A stretch of 64,000 nt of DNA. Source: Tunicatimonas pelagia (GTDB taxonomy: Bacteria; Bacteroidota; Bacteroidia; Cytophagales; Cyclobacteriaceae). The position numbers and the translations under genes were made by a program. Each line of letters starts with the position of its first letter. Position 1 is the first letter of the stretch. Below, in pieces: positions 44,140 to 54,069 of this stretch. The stretch is from contig NZ_CP120683.1 of assembly GCF_030506325.1 (NCBI RefSeq), forward strand, positions 2,232,001 to 2,296,000, read 5' to 3'. Under the pieces are notes generated by a model. It saw only the letters and a program-made list of their open reading frames with translations. It had not been told where the DNA came from and ran no database searches.

Positions 44140-47100
44140 TTAAAGCGTCACTCTTACATTAAACCCGTAGTTGCGAACATTCGGTGGGCCGTTCAAATCT
44201 AGCCCTCGAATATTACCGGCTCCCTGCTTATTAATTTCGGGGTCGCCTGGGAAGCCAGGTGCGTACAGTAATAGGTTTCTTCCGGATACACCAATAGTTA
44301 CATCACCAAACGGCGAGTTTTCTAACAGACTGGCTGGTAGGCTGTAACTTAAACTGAGTTCTCGTAAACGGTAGGTAGTGGCATCAAAGGCAGCTCCCTC
44401 ATCAGCCAAACCACCTAGCCCACCCCAGTACCGCTGTGAGCTAATCTGGATATTATTAGGGCGAAACGTTCCATCACTATTTTCAATAACTCCGGGTAAA
44501 ATACGAGGCTGCTCACGATCTACTCCCGTTACTGCCAATGATCCGTTACTTCGCTGGTCAGGAATAGTGAACGAATAAAGCTCACCTCCTTGCTGAGTAT
44601 CTACCAAAGCCGATAAAGTGAAACCTTTATATCGGATAGTATTGGTTAAACCTGCGGTCCAATCAGGGTTAGGGTCAGCAACAACTACCCCCGACTCGTA
44701 AGGCTGGTACGTTCCAGTTTCGGGGTTAATCAGCAATTCCCCCGCATCATTTCGTGGTCTACGGCGGGAAATAATAACTCCGTATGGTTCCCCCACTCGG
44801 ATGGAAGGAGCGATACCAATAAAACTGTTTCCATCAAGCACTGATGATTCATTTGCAATATCTACGCCTTCAATAATATCCAATACCTCGTTTCTAATTC
44901 GGGTATAGTTCAACGAAACATCCCACGTTAGATCACCAGATCTTACCGGAGTAGCATTGAGCAAAAATTCTAATCCGCGGTTTTCCATTTCACCGGAGTT
45001 GGTAGTCAACGTACTAAAGCCTGACCCGGCAGCAATCGTTACATCCAGAATCTGATCGCGAGAAACGGTATAGAAGTACGTTGCATCTAAGGTTAGACGA
45101 TTATTAAACAGACCTACGTTGATACCCCCTTCGTAAGAAGTAGTGAACTCGGGAGTCAGGTTTGCATTTCCAACTCGGGAACCGATCTGAAAACCAGGAA
45201 CGCTAGACCCACCCACTGAAAGGGGGAACTGAATATTAGCTACGTTATTACCGTACTGACCGGTTACAAATACCGAGTTAAGCAAATACGGATCAGCATC
45301 CCGACCTACACGGGCAGCACTACCTCGCACCTTCAAATAAGGCAAAATGTCAGAATCAATTCCTAAAGCCTCAGTCACTACAAAGCTTAAAGCACCGGCT
45401 GGGTAAAAGTATCCGCTATTTTCGGTAGGAAGTGTAGAGGACTGATCGTAGCGTCCGGTAAATTCGGCAAATAGAAACTCGCGATAGTTAGCCGAAATTT
45501 GACCGTAGTACCCTACTAATCTTCTTTGCGAGCTAAACTCTTCGCTTCCGGTAAATACGGCGGCGTTATTTACGTTATAGAAATTAGGAATGGTAAGCTC
45601 ATCAGCTTGTATTTGCTGATTCTGGAAATCGCGCTGATTTAGGTTATGCCCCAAAAGTACGTCAAAGTTTAACCCATCAGTAAATACATCTGATTTGTTA
45701 GCACTGATGAGTAAGTCTCCGTTGAGTTCCGAGCGGAAGAATAAATCTTCAGTTACTTGACCAGTAGGAGCTCGGCCAGAGCCAATGGCTTGAGTGAATT
45801 TTCTTCGATCGGTGTAGACATCAGCTGTAACCCGGTAACGAACATTCAGCCAGGGGGCAATATCGTACCCTATGCTAAAGTTCCCGAATACCCGGTCTAC
45901 TTGGGTGTCAACTACTTCATTCTCTAGGCTCCAGAGCGGATGATTATTGCTAGCTGAGTAGTAGATGCTTTGCCCGGTATTAGGATCAGCAAATGGTCGC
46001 CCTACCAAGTCAAAGCTACGGGGAATACGGGTAATTTGCCCGAAGGCACTTCCTCCATTTCCTTGTACACTACCCAACTGATTGTTCTGAGCGTAGTTGA
46101 TTTTTCCATCTACAACCAAACCGTTGTCTAGTTTGCTACTTCCCCCCACTGATACATTGTAGCGAGCCAGCTCACTATTACGCACAATACCTCGCTGGTT
46201 GGTGTTACCCAAGGATAGAATAAAACTCTTATCAGCGTCTCCACCGGCAATACTTACAGTGTTCTGAATGATTCTGCCGGTGCGGTAGAAGTCATTAATA
46301 TTATCGGGATATGCTTGGAATGGCACCTCTTCTTCCTGAAGGGTAGTAACGACAGGTTGTCCATCCGCTATTCGTACATCGGTACTTCTAGGGTAGGAAC
46401 CCAAACCGAACTGAGGTCCCCAAGAGCTACCTGTAGTATTGATATATCGGTTTTGTGACCCTTGCCCGTACGTGTTCTGTAGCTCGGGTAAGTACGAGGG
46501 CGTCTGGAAGTTAGTAGAGTGAGTTAATGTTACTTGGGTTCGTCCTTTCAACCCTTTACCCGATTTGGTAGTAATGAGAATTGCTCCATTGGATGCTCGA
46601 GAACCGTATAGTGCCGCAGCAGCTGGTCCCTTTAGCACATTAATAGAAGCAATATCTTCCGGGTTCAAATCACCTAATCGGTTGGTGGGTTGATTACCAA
46701 AGAGGGTATTAATTCCTCCTACACCATCGCTACCATTATCTACATCATTACTGAAAATGATTTCATCAATAACAACTAATGGTTGGTTGTTGCCATTAAA
46801 GGAAGTAAATCCGCGGATGTTGATATTGGTAGATGCACCCGGCGCACCACTACCCGAAGTAATATTTACTCCGGCTACTTTTCCTTGTAACGAGTTTAGC
46901 ACATCGGGGGATGATTTCTGCTGAATAACTTCGCCTTCCAATTGCTGAACTGAATAGCCTAAGGAACGCTCGTCCCGCTCAACCCCTTGCGCCGTTACTA
47001 CTACTTCCTGTAGTGACTGCACATCAGACTGTAGACTTACATCAACGGTACTTTGGTTACCAACCGTCACTTCTTGAGAAGCAAACCCAATAAACGAAAA

Positions 47101-47370
47101 TTCAATCACGCTCTCGGAACTAGGTACAGTGAGGCGGTATTCGCCGTCAATGTTAGTTACTGTACCAACGGTTGATCCTTTTACCACCACGTTCACCCCA
47201 GGCACGGGCTGATTATCTTCCGCAGAGGTAACTGTACCTGATACAGTCTGCTCTTGAGCCAGCGTTACTGAGGCCATGCCCCATAACGCAAATAGGAATA
47301 GCCACTTACCGACTTTTGGGAATCGGCAAGCCCACTGTTCCGCTACGTAATTTGTAGAACTGTTCTTCAT
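44140..47370 (-). CDS. SusC/RagA family TonB-linked outer-membrane transporter, operon 2
   Basis: 1076 residues. Signal peptide to about residue 38 (TLAQ), carboxypeptidase-like domain (VSGTVTSAEDNQPVPGVNVV), TonB box LQEVVVTAQG, plug with SINVLKGPAAAALYGSRASN, and a barrel ending NYGFNVRVTL. It lacks an STN domain. A TAnnTTTG element and a 10-bp inverted repeat lie just upstream. Clearly paralogous to susC 1 and 3 but well diverged in the barrel. Confidence 0.92.
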   Translation of the reverse strand: MKNSSTNYVAEQWACRFPKVGKWLFLFALWGMASVTLAQEQTVSGTVTSAEDNQPVPGVNVVVKGSTVGTVTNIDGEYRLTVPSSESVIEFSFIGFASQEVTVGNQSTVDVSLQSDVQSLQEVVVTAQGVERDERSLGYSVQQLEGEVIQQKSSPDVLNSLQGKVAGVNITSGSGAPGASTNINIRGFTSFNGNNQPLVVIDEIIFSNDVDNGSDGVGGINTLFGNQPTNRLGDLNPEDIASINVLKGPAAAALYGSRASNGAILITTKSGKGLKGRTQVTLTHSTNFQTPSYLPELQNTYGQGSQNRYINTTGSSWGPQFGLGSYPRSTDVRIADGQPVVTTLQEEEVPFQAYPDNINDFYRTGRIIQNTVSIAGGDADKSFILSLGNTNQRGIVRNSELARYNVSVGGSSKLDNGLVVDGKINYAQNNQLGSVQGNGGSAFGQITRIPRSFDLVGRPFADPNTGQSIYYSASNNHPLWSLENEVVDTQVDRVFGNFSIGYDIAPWLNVRYRVTADVYTDRRKFTQAIGSGRAPTGQVTEDLFFRSELNGDLLISANKSDVFTDGLNFDVLLGHNLNQRDFQNQQIQADELTIPNFYNVNNAAVFTGSEEFSSQRRLVGYYGQISANYREFLFAEFTGRYDQSSTLPTENSGYFYPAGALSFVVTEALGIDSDILPYLKVRGSAARVGRDADPYLLNSVFVTGQYGNNVANIQFPLSVGGSSVPGFQIGSRVGNANLTPEFTTSYEGGINVGLFNNRLTLDATYFYTVSRDQILDVTIAAGSGFSTLTTNSGEMENRGLEFLLNATPVRSGDLTWDVSLNYTRIRNEVLDIIEGVDIANESSVLDGNSFIGIAPSIRVGEPYGVIISRRRPRNDAGELLINPETGTYQPYESGVVVADPNPDWTAGLTNTIRYKGFTLSALVDTQQGGELYSFTIPDQRSNGSLAVTGVDREQPRILPGVIENSDGTFRPNNIQISSQRYWGGLGGLADEGAAFDATTYRLRELSLSYSLPASLLENSPFGDVTIGVSGRNLLLYAPGFPGDPEINKQGAGNIRGLDLNGPPNVRNYGFNVRVTL

Positions 47371-47444
47371 AAGTTAAGATAGAATTATTTGATAGGTAAA
47401 AAATAATGACTGTTTACTGTAGTAGTCGCTGAGGGTTGGCTAGT

Positions 47445-47452
47445 CAAAACTA
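47445..47452 (-). promoter_or_regulatory. Candidate -7 element of the susC 2 promoter
   Basis: TAGTTTTG on the minus strand, an exact TAnnTTTG match and the same octamer as in the tRNA-Phe promoter, 75 bases before the susC 2 ATG. No TTG stands at the normal -33 distance; the nearest is 28 bases up. The adjacent inverted repeat may explain a regulator-dependent promoter. Confidence 0.42.
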
Positions 47453-47480
47453 TTCGGCAGATTGTAGGCATGCCGAATAG
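47450..47480. promoter_or_regulatory. 10-bp inverted repeat at the susC 2 promoter, candidate operator
   Basis: CTATTCGGCA (47450-47459) and its exact complement TGCCGAATAG (47471-47480) are separated by 11 bases. The left arm overlaps the candidate -7 box and the rest fills the spacer and -33 zone, where a dimeric activator or repressor would act. Centre spacing is 21 bases, two helical turns. Confidence 0.5.
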
Positions 47481-48142
47481 CAATTGCGTACAAACATAGC
47501 TTCTGAAATTCCAAAAGTCAACCTTTGCTTGATCTAAGTTAGAAAATATTACACCAATCTTACATAGAAATAAGCGAAAATGTAAGTAAACGGACGATCT
47601 GTTTGTTTAAAAAATATCGAATTATTACCGCTGTAAGGCTACTTTACTATTATCTTGAACAAAAAAACATGCTCGTGAGATTAATAGTTAATGGTATCAA
47701 TCCAAGAGTCGTACAAAATAGAAAGTATGAATATCACTCTACACGTTTAAATCTTTTTAACTTTAGTTTTACAATTTATCTCTTACCTCTTCCTTTGGTT
47801 AGCTGTTGTTTGTTTTCCTAACCGAAGTGAAGTACCTAATATAGAATAGCGAGCAACAAGTATTTTTGGTAGGCGACTGTCGAGTTATCATCCAAATAAC
47901 TCATACTATACCGTTCAGTGGAGTACACAAAAAATCTAGTGGCTCTTTACCAAAAGAACTTAAAATTGCACTGGCAATCTAGTACGTCTACAGTGGCTGA
48001 TCCTCAGTAGATCGCTTCGTTCAGACAACAAACTTTCCCCTAAGAAGCGAAAAAGCGGACCAAGACCTCTCGTTAGCCTAAATGTCAAAACGCCTCAGTA
48101 TTTAACAGGCTTACGTTGATTTGGAATAGGCTTCTTAGAAAC
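47481..48142. other. Non-coding region between SusCD operons 2 and 3
   Basis: About 660 bases. The only sizeable frame (47603-47821, plus strand) is AT-rich and has no coding character. No recognised RNA or repeat. Confidence 0.45.
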
Positions 48143-48173
48143 AAAAAAGCACGGGAAATTCTCCCGTGCTTTT
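48143..48173. terminator. Bidirectional terminator after SusCD operon 3
   Basis: AGCACGGGA (48149-48157) and TCCCGTGCT (48162-48170) form a perfect 9-bp GC-rich stem with a 4-base loop between an A-run and a T-run. It lies 28 bases past the operon 3 lipoprotein stop. Confidence 0.88.
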
Positions 48174-48200
48174 CATTATGTTTTATAAAATGTAGCTGAT

Positions 48201-48581
48201 TTATCCTTCTTCTTCTTCTTTTTCTACGACGGATACTGTTCTTGTCCCATTAATACCCAACGCTTCTACCTGTATAACACCACTACCTACTTGGTCGAAG
48301 AATACGCTAACACTGAATTTGTTCGTATTTTCCACGAATGTAAAACTAGGATCTACTGTCCAAATGTACTCTTCGTTCTCGTATAAGCTGGTGTAAAAGG
48401 TAATAGTATCCCCTACGAATACTTCTACCACGTTAGGCCATAGTTCTTCACCGTCAGCACTAACAATTAGTCGGGTAGGCTCTAGTGGTTCGGCTTCTTC
48501 CTCTTCACACGCCATGGTAGCAACAAGGGCAGATAGGCAAAGTGCCATTATCAATCGTTTAAATAATATGTTCTTGTTCAT
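48201..48581 (-). CDS. SusCD-associated small lipoprotein, operon 3
   Basis: 126 residues with lipobox ATMAC at about 21-25, then an acidic EEEEAEPLEP linker and one Ig-like or PKD-like beta domain (VEVFVGDTITFYTSLYENEE, FDQVGSGVIQVEALG), with a Glu-rich tail. It is far shorter than the operon 1 partner. It follows susD 3 by 70 bases and ends the operon at the terminator. Confidence 0.72.
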   Translation of the reverse strand: MNKNILFKRLIMALCLSALVATMACEEEEAEPLEPTRLIVSADGEELWPNVVEVFVGDTITFYTSLYENEEYIWTVDPSFTFVENTNKFSVSVFFDQVGSGVIQVEALGINGTRTVSVVEKEEEEG

Positions 48582-48651
48582 GAGTGTAGTCTAATAGTAT
48601 TGCAAGGTAAAATGAACCAAGTAGGTGATAGCTACTTGGTATTATTAAAAT

Positions 48652-50235
48652 TTAGTTCTCTACGTCCCACCACATACGCGATTCCATGGTATTACCTTCG
48701 GATAGGCGAGCTACGGCCTCATCATAATTTGCTTTATTCAAGTCAGACTCAATCTGAGCGTAGGCTCGACGGCGAGGAATAGCCCGTCCTTCTACTGCGG
48801 CGGGGGCGGGGGCTAGTTCAGGGTAACCAGTACGGCGCCACTCAGCCCAGGCTTGTAGGCCTTGCATGTAAAGAGCAACCCACTTTTGCTCACCAATTTG
48901 CTGCAAAGCAGTAGCTTGGTTGAAAGCAACTCCAGGCTGGGTTAAATAGGCTGCAATTTCTTCGGGGGCAATTTGTGCTTGTAGGCTGGTTTTCACCCCA
49001 GAAACTGCTTCACCAATATCTTCCTTATAAATCGCATCAAAATCAGTACTGGCAGCTTGAGCATCCCAGAATTCCATAGAGGCACGAATAGCCTGCTCAT
49101 ATAGTTCTTGGGCATTACCCCCAACCCACCCTCGGGCAGCAGCTTCGGCCTGAATGAATAATACCTCAGGGTATGTCATTATTAAGCTGGGCGAAGTGGC
49201 CGAACGAACGGTGGCTCCCGGAAATGAGATAGAAGCATTGGTAATACTACCCGCATCAGCCGCGCTCACCCCGTAGGGCATTCCGGCAATGGCTAAGTCA
49301 GTACTAGCATCCTTAGCATATGCTGCTAATGTTCCACCAGTAGGACTAGCGTAAATCGGCAATCTAGGGTCGCTATTACCACTCATATAGTCTTCCAATT
49401 CATTACTAATAGCGTAATCCGTACGAGTCAGGAAGTGCTGGAAGTAGGTATTATCATTGGCAGCATCGGCTAGGTTAGCAAAAATGGCGTTGTCATCATT
49501 GCTGGTAAACACACCTGAGCCAAGGGCACTGGTAATAGCGGCTTGGGCTTGCTCAGGGGCTACCGCTGACATACGCATACCGATCCGCATTTTTAGCGAC
49601 TGGGCAAAGAGCTTCCACTTGGCCATATTGCCTCCGTAGATTACATCGCCCACTACTCCGGTTTCTGCCGTATTAATCTGCGCGGTAGCCTCATCTAGCT
49701 CTTTAATCAAGTCGGGGTATATGTCCTTTTGGTGGTCGTAGATAGGTAAAAATATTTCACGGCCTTGTAGGGCTTCGCTGTAGGGAATATCCCCCCAAAT
49801 ATCGGTGAGCTGATGGAATGTCCAGGCTTTTAGTATACGGGCTACCGCAATTTGGTTGCTATTACTTCCAAAGCTTTGGACTTCGGTCATTGTTTCTTCG
49901 TCGGTGTTCAACCGAATAATTTCCTGAAGATCAGACAGTCCACCCAAGCTAGTACCTGTGTTAGGTTGAGAGCCGCGGTAGTACTGGCTAAAATCTGAGT
50001 CGGGAGTTTCATATCGGCTAGTATTAGTATACTGGGTTTCAGCCCATAGTTGAGCGTATAATGATCCGTTAGTATTGAATATATTTTTTAAGCCCCGTTG
50101 AGCGTGTGTCAACAAATACGAAGTAGGTACTTCTGTAGGGTTATTGGGGTCTCTATTTATTTCCTCAAAGTCATCGGTACAGGCACCTACCAGCACTAAG
50201 GCCAGCATCACTCCCCATAATTTTATCGTTTTCAT
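48652..50235 (-). CDS. SusD/RagB family outer-membrane lipoprotein, operon 3
   Basis: 527 residues starting at Met21 of the longest frame (50235), where MKTIKLWGVMLALVLVGAC gives a lipobox. DDFEEINRDPNNPTEVPTSY, ARILKAWTFHQLTDIWGDIP, YGGNMAKWKLFAQSLKMRIG and the C-terminal GLQAWAEWRRTGYPELAP are SusD-like_2 blocks. Paired with susC 3, 64 bases upstream. A putative carbohydrate or other nutrient lid; ligand unknown. Confidence 0.9.
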   Translation of the reverse strand: MKTIKLWGVMLALVLVGACTDDFEEINRDPNNPTEVPTSYLLTHAQRGLKNIFNTNGSLYAQLWAETQYTNTSRYETPDSDFSQYYRGSQPNTGTSLGGLSDLQEIIRLNTDEETMTEVQSFGSNSNQIAVARILKAWTFHQLTDIWGDIPYSEALQGREIFLPIYDHQKDIYPDLIKELDEATAQINTAETGVVGDVIYGGNMAKWKLFAQSLKMRIGMRMSAVAPEQAQAAITSALGSGVFTSNDDNAIFANLADAANDNTYFQHFLTRTDYAISNELEDYMSGNSDPRLPIYASPTGGTLAAYAKDASTDLAIAGMPYGVSAADAGSITNASISFPGATVRSATSPSLIMTYPEVLFIQAEAAARGWVGGNAQELYEQAIRASMEFWDAQAASTDFDAIYKEDIGEAVSGVKTSLQAQIAPEEIAAYLTQPGVAFNQATALQQIGEQKWVALYMQGLQAWAEWRRTGYPELAPAPAAVEGRAIPRRRAYAQIESDLNKANYDEAVARLSEGNTMESRMWWDVEN

Positions 50236-50299
50236 AGTTATATATTTTGAATAGGAGGATGCCCCAATGGGAACACCCTTACCTAATGTTAGCAATGGT

Positions 50300-53200
50300 T
50301 TATAATTTGATGTTAAGGTTGAATCCTAGCGAACGGTTACTAGGCAATTGTCCGTTTTCAAATCCTTGGATGTTACCCGAACCTAAAGCACTTTCCGGAT
50401 CAACATTAGGAATGTTAGAGTGCAGTAACGCTAAGTTACGCCCTACAAACGATAGTGAAATGGACTGCACCGGAATGTTTTCGTACAGTGACTTGGGAAA
50501 AGTGTAACCAATTCGCACTTCCCGCAGCTTCACAAAGCTAGCATCATAAACGTAGTTCTCGCGGATAGAACGAAGGTGCTGGAAGTAGGCAGCCGCATCT
50601 ACCGGAAGGGTATTTTCTTCGTATACTGGGGCTTCCTCGGTACCGGTGTTCACTACGCCTGCGGCGATAACTCCCCCGCTGTTCGGGTCAACGACTCCGT
50701 TATCAACTAGTACCGGATCGCGCAGAGGATTACCCAATGCGTTATCTCCTACAGTGCTGGCTAGTAGTCCTGAGTACTCACCGTAGCGATTAGTCACCGA
50801 GTACAGATCACCGCCCTTCTGGAAGTCTACCAATACACTAGCGTTCACCCCTTTGAAAGAGAACTGGTTCATAACCCCACCGGTAAAGTCGGGCATAATG
50901 TTTCCTACCACCTGATCAAGTTCGCGTTCGTAAAAACCGTCGTCTCCCACAATACGTTGCCCGTCATCGGTAAGCAAGAAAGACTCCGTTACAATCGCGC
51001 CGTAAGGCTCTCCCTCACGGGCGTTAATAGAAGGTCCCCAGCTAGAGATCAAATAATTATCTTGTTCGTCAGTCAGTTCAACTACTTCATTCTGGTTACG
51101 AGCCCAGTTGGCCGTGATATCCCATCTGAAGCTATTAGCCAGCTCAATAGGAGTGGCGGTCAGCATTACCTCCCAGCCTCGGTTGGTTACGAGCCCAGCA
51201 TTGATAACTGCATCGCGGAAACCACTGGTAGCTGATACATCTAGCGGAATGATTTGGTCGGTAGTCTTATTATCGTAGTAGGTAACATCCAACCCTAAGC
51301 GATTTTGGAAAAAGCGCAGATCTATCCCAGCTTCGTAAGAGGTCGTAATTTCCGGCTTAAGCTCGCTATTATTCAATCGGTTGGGCACTGAGAAAGCCGG
51401 TAGGTCGCCGTAGTTATTTTCGGAACGGTACACCACTGCTAAACGGTAAGGATCAGTGTCGTTACCTACTTGTGCCCAACCCGCTCGCACTTTCATAAAG
51501 GATAAGGCTGATAGCCCAGGAAGCAACTCAGAAACTACCACACTGGTAGTAACCGATGGATATAGGTATGAATTATTACCCGAAGGTAGGGTAGATGACC
51601 AATCGTTACGTAAGGTTCCCTCTACGTACACAATATCCCGGAAACCAACGTTAGCACTTCCGTATACACTATTAACTCGCCGTCGGCTCTCGTAATCATT
51701 AATGATCGGCCGATCAATAGAAGCTTCCACATTAAAGAAGTTAGGTACGTTCAATCCACCCACGGTGCGGTTGGTATTACGGAATAGTATATTATCTCGG
51801 CGATTAGCCCCTAGATTGGCGCCTAAGGAGAAATCATCGGTAAGCTGCTTGTTATACTGCATCAGTACCTCAAAGTTGTTCTCTCTCACCTCCCGGATTT
51901 CTTCGGCATACATATCCTGCGGAATCATACCTGTAGCAATACGGTCATCGCGACGATCAGTGTAGTAGTCGGTACGGGCCCAACCAGTTATCTTTAGTGA
52001 GGGGGCAATGTCGTACGATAGCGAGATATTTCCGAAGAGGCGCTCACGCTGGCTGTTAGCGTAGCTGTTATACAGTACGTAGTAGGGGTTCTCCCAGTAC
52101 AGTGGCTCTAAATTGGTAGGACTTTTAATATTCCAGGTACGATCTTGCCCTTGAGCATTTTGGTAGTTACGCAGTTTATCGGTGTCTAGCTGACGCTGGT
52201 ACCACTGATTAAATGCCGTTACTACGTTACCCGCATCTTGACCGTAACCTGTACTGGGAACACCGTCTACGCTATTTCGTACGTAGTTGATGTTGGTAGA
52301 AACATTAAGTTTCTCAGTAAGTTGGGTGCTTCCGTTAAAGCCTACGCTGTTTCGCTCCAACTGGCTATTAGGCATTGTACCTTTTTGGCTCAGGTTGGTA
52401 TACGATAGCCGAAACAGGGTAGTCTCATTACCTCCCGACAGAGCTACGCTGTTGGTAAGGGTACGACCAGTCTCGTAAAAATCACGGATGTTGTTGGAGT
52501 GGGGCACAAACGGGGTCAGCTGCCCAAAATCAGGATCGTCGGGATACCAGCTATACCACTGACGCACCAATTGGCCTTCCATGCGGGGGCCCCAGCTTTC
52601 GTCAGCCGCGTAGTTTACTACGGGTTGCCCTTCGTGTAGGTCAAACTCTTGCTTATAACCTCCGCCGTATTCGTTTTGGTAGTCAGGTAAAATGTAAGGA
52701 TTCTCAAACGTAAGATTAGTGTTAATCTCTACCCCAATTCCCTTGCGAGCCGTTCCTTTTTTGGTAGTAATTAGAATCACTCCGTTGGATGCTCGGGAGC
52801 CGTAGAGTGCGGCAGCACTGGGCCCTTTCAGTACTGACATAGACTCAATATCATCAGGGTTGATGTCCTGAATAGCGTTTCCGTAGTCTCTTCCACCGCT
52901 ACCCCGCTGGGTATTGGTGGTATTGAAATTAGAGTTGTCTATCGGAGTTCCGTCAATAACAAATAACGGTTGGTTGTCACCAGAGATAGAGTTGATTCCC
53001 CGCAAAATAACCCGAGATGACCCTCCTATGTTGCCCGAAGCTCCAGTAACTTGCACTCCGGCTACCTTCCCAGCCAAAGAGTTAACGATGTTAGTTTCAC
53101 GGGCTTGGGTAAGCTCTTCGCCTTTTACTTCTTGTACGGCGTAGCCGAGCGAGCGCTCTTCCCGCTCTACGCCCAAAGCGGTTACTACCACTTCCGAAAG

Positions 53201-53548
53201 TTGCTGAGCATCTTCAGACATGGTAACATTTAGTGTAGATTGGTTGCCGATAACCACTTCTGTGCTTTCCAAACCGATAAAAGAAAACACCAATATACCG
53301 TCCTCACTGGGCACAGAGAGGCTGAAGTCGCCTTCAATATCAGTAACGGTTCCTTGCGTGGTACCTTTCAGGATAACGTTTACGCCCGGCAAGGGATCAC
53401 CGCCTTCCTCAGAAGTAACTTTTCCAGAGATGATGCGACCCTGAGCTATCGCCCCCAAGGCAAATAGCGCAAAAAACGCACTAGTCAGGAGCCAACGCGC
53501 TAGCGTCCTCCCAGGTAAAGATGATGAGTAGTTTGTAGAAATTCTCAT
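50300..53548 (-). CDS. SusC/RagA family TonB-linked outer-membrane transporter, operon 3
   Basis: 1082 residues. Signal peptide to about 35 (AIAQ), carboxypeptidase-like domain (ISGKVTSEEGGDPLPGVNVI), TonB box LSEVVVTALG, plug with SMSVLKGPSAAALYGSRASN, and a barrel ending RSLGFNLNIKL. No STN domain. First gene of the most upstream of the three operons; 520 non-coding bases precede it, including a 20-bp palindrome. Confidence 0.92.
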   Translation of the reverse strand: MRISTNYSSSLPGRTLARWLLTSAFFALFALGAIAQGRIISGKVTSEEGGDPLPGVNVILKGTTQGTVTDIEGDFSLSVPSEDGILVFSFIGLESTEVVIGNQSTLNVTMSEDAQQLSEVVVTALGVEREERSLGYAVQEVKGEELTQARETNIVNSLAGKVAGVQVTGASGNIGGSSRVILRGINSISGDNQPLFVIDGTPIDNSNFNTTNTQRGSGGRDYGNAIQDINPDDIESMSVLKGPSAAALYGSRASNGVILITTKKGTARKGIGVEINTNLTFENPYILPDYQNEYGGGYKQEFDLHEGQPVVNYAADESWGPRMEGQLVRQWYSWYPDDPDFGQLTPFVPHSNNIRDFYETGRTLTNSVALSGGNETTLFRLSYTNLSQKGTMPNSQLERNSVGFNGSTQLTEKLNVSTNINYVRNSVDGVPSTGYGQDAGNVVTAFNQWYQRQLDTDKLRNYQNAQGQDRTWNIKSPTNLEPLYWENPYYVLYNSYANSQRERLFGNISLSYDIAPSLKITGWARTDYYTDRRDDRIATGMIPQDMYAEEIREVRENNFEVLMQYNKQLTDDFSLGANLGANRRDNILFRNTNRTVGGLNVPNFFNVEASIDRPIINDYESRRRVNSVYGSANVGFRDIVYVEGTLRNDWSSTLPSGNNSYLYPSVTTSVVVSELLPGLSALSFMKVRAGWAQVGNDTDPYRLAVVYRSENNYGDLPAFSVPNRLNNSELKPEITTSYEAGIDLRFFQNRLGLDVTYYDNKTTDQIIPLDVSATSGFRDAVINAGLVTNRGWEVMLTATPIELANSFRWDITANWARNQNEVVELTDEQDNYLISSWGPSINAREGEPYGAIVTESFLLTDDGQRIVGDDGFYERELDQVVGNIMPDFTGGVMNQFSFKGVNASVLVDFQKGGDLYSVTNRYGEYSGLLASTVGDNALGNPLRDPVLVDNGVVDPNSGGVIAAGVVNTGTEEAPVYEENTLPVDAAAYFQHLRSIRENYVYDASFVKLREVRIGYTFPKSLYENIPVQSISLSFVGRNLALLHSNIPNVDPESALGSGNIQGFENGQLPSNRSLGFNLNIKL

Positions 53549-54069
53549 AAGATTAGAGTTTAATTGTAATTTCAGTATGTCTGTAGTTTATTAATAATTA
53601 TGAAAGCAAAAGCTTACTAAGCTGACTAGCTATATGGTGGGAATATGACTGAACAATCATATCCAGATCCGAGATTTCAAAGAACTAAATAGATGGTGTA
53701 AGCAACCACGTTTGGTTGCTAGGCTCTCCCTAAGAATATTAGGAATCACTAAACTAAATCTTAAATTTTATATATACAAAGAAACACTATAGATAAATTT
53801 AAAGCCACCCCTTTTCCTATTATATTAAGACATTTAACAGTAATAATATTTTTATTTTTATACATAAAACAGTATTTAATTCTTATAAGAATAGGCAATA
53901 GTAGTTATACTATCACAGATAAAAGTCTAGTTATCGTTTAAATTAGCGATAGAATAAAAAAAATAAAAAGAGGTGAACTTGCATATTTGCAGAGGCAAAA
54001 AATGGTAAAATGCAGCAGAAAAATATATTCCACCTACTAATCAACCTGCTAAGAAGATAAGGGGGTAAG
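53549..54069. other. Upstream region of SusCD operon 3
   Basis: About 520 AT-rich bases without an ORF. It holds the palindrome at 53701-53720 and several A/T runs after 53760. No full TAnnTTTG box seen close to the start. The end of hemE abuts it; no clear hemE terminator. Confidence 0.45.
53701..53720. promoter_or_regulatory. 20-bp palindrome upstream of susC 3
   Basis: AGCAACCA-CGTT-TGGTTGCT: perfect 8-bp arms with a 4-base centre, 153 bases before the susC 3 ATG. Could be an operator or a leader hairpin; no T-run follows on either strand. Confidence 0.42.

Noticed and set aside
47603-47821. 72-aa plus-strand ORF between SusCD operons
   Set aside because: AT-driven composition, no start context, no terminator, no recognisable feature.
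34924-53548. Polysaccharide utilisation locus
   Set aside because: No CAZyme, sulfatase or PUL regulator gene lies in or beside the three SusCD units, so PUL is not supported from this window.
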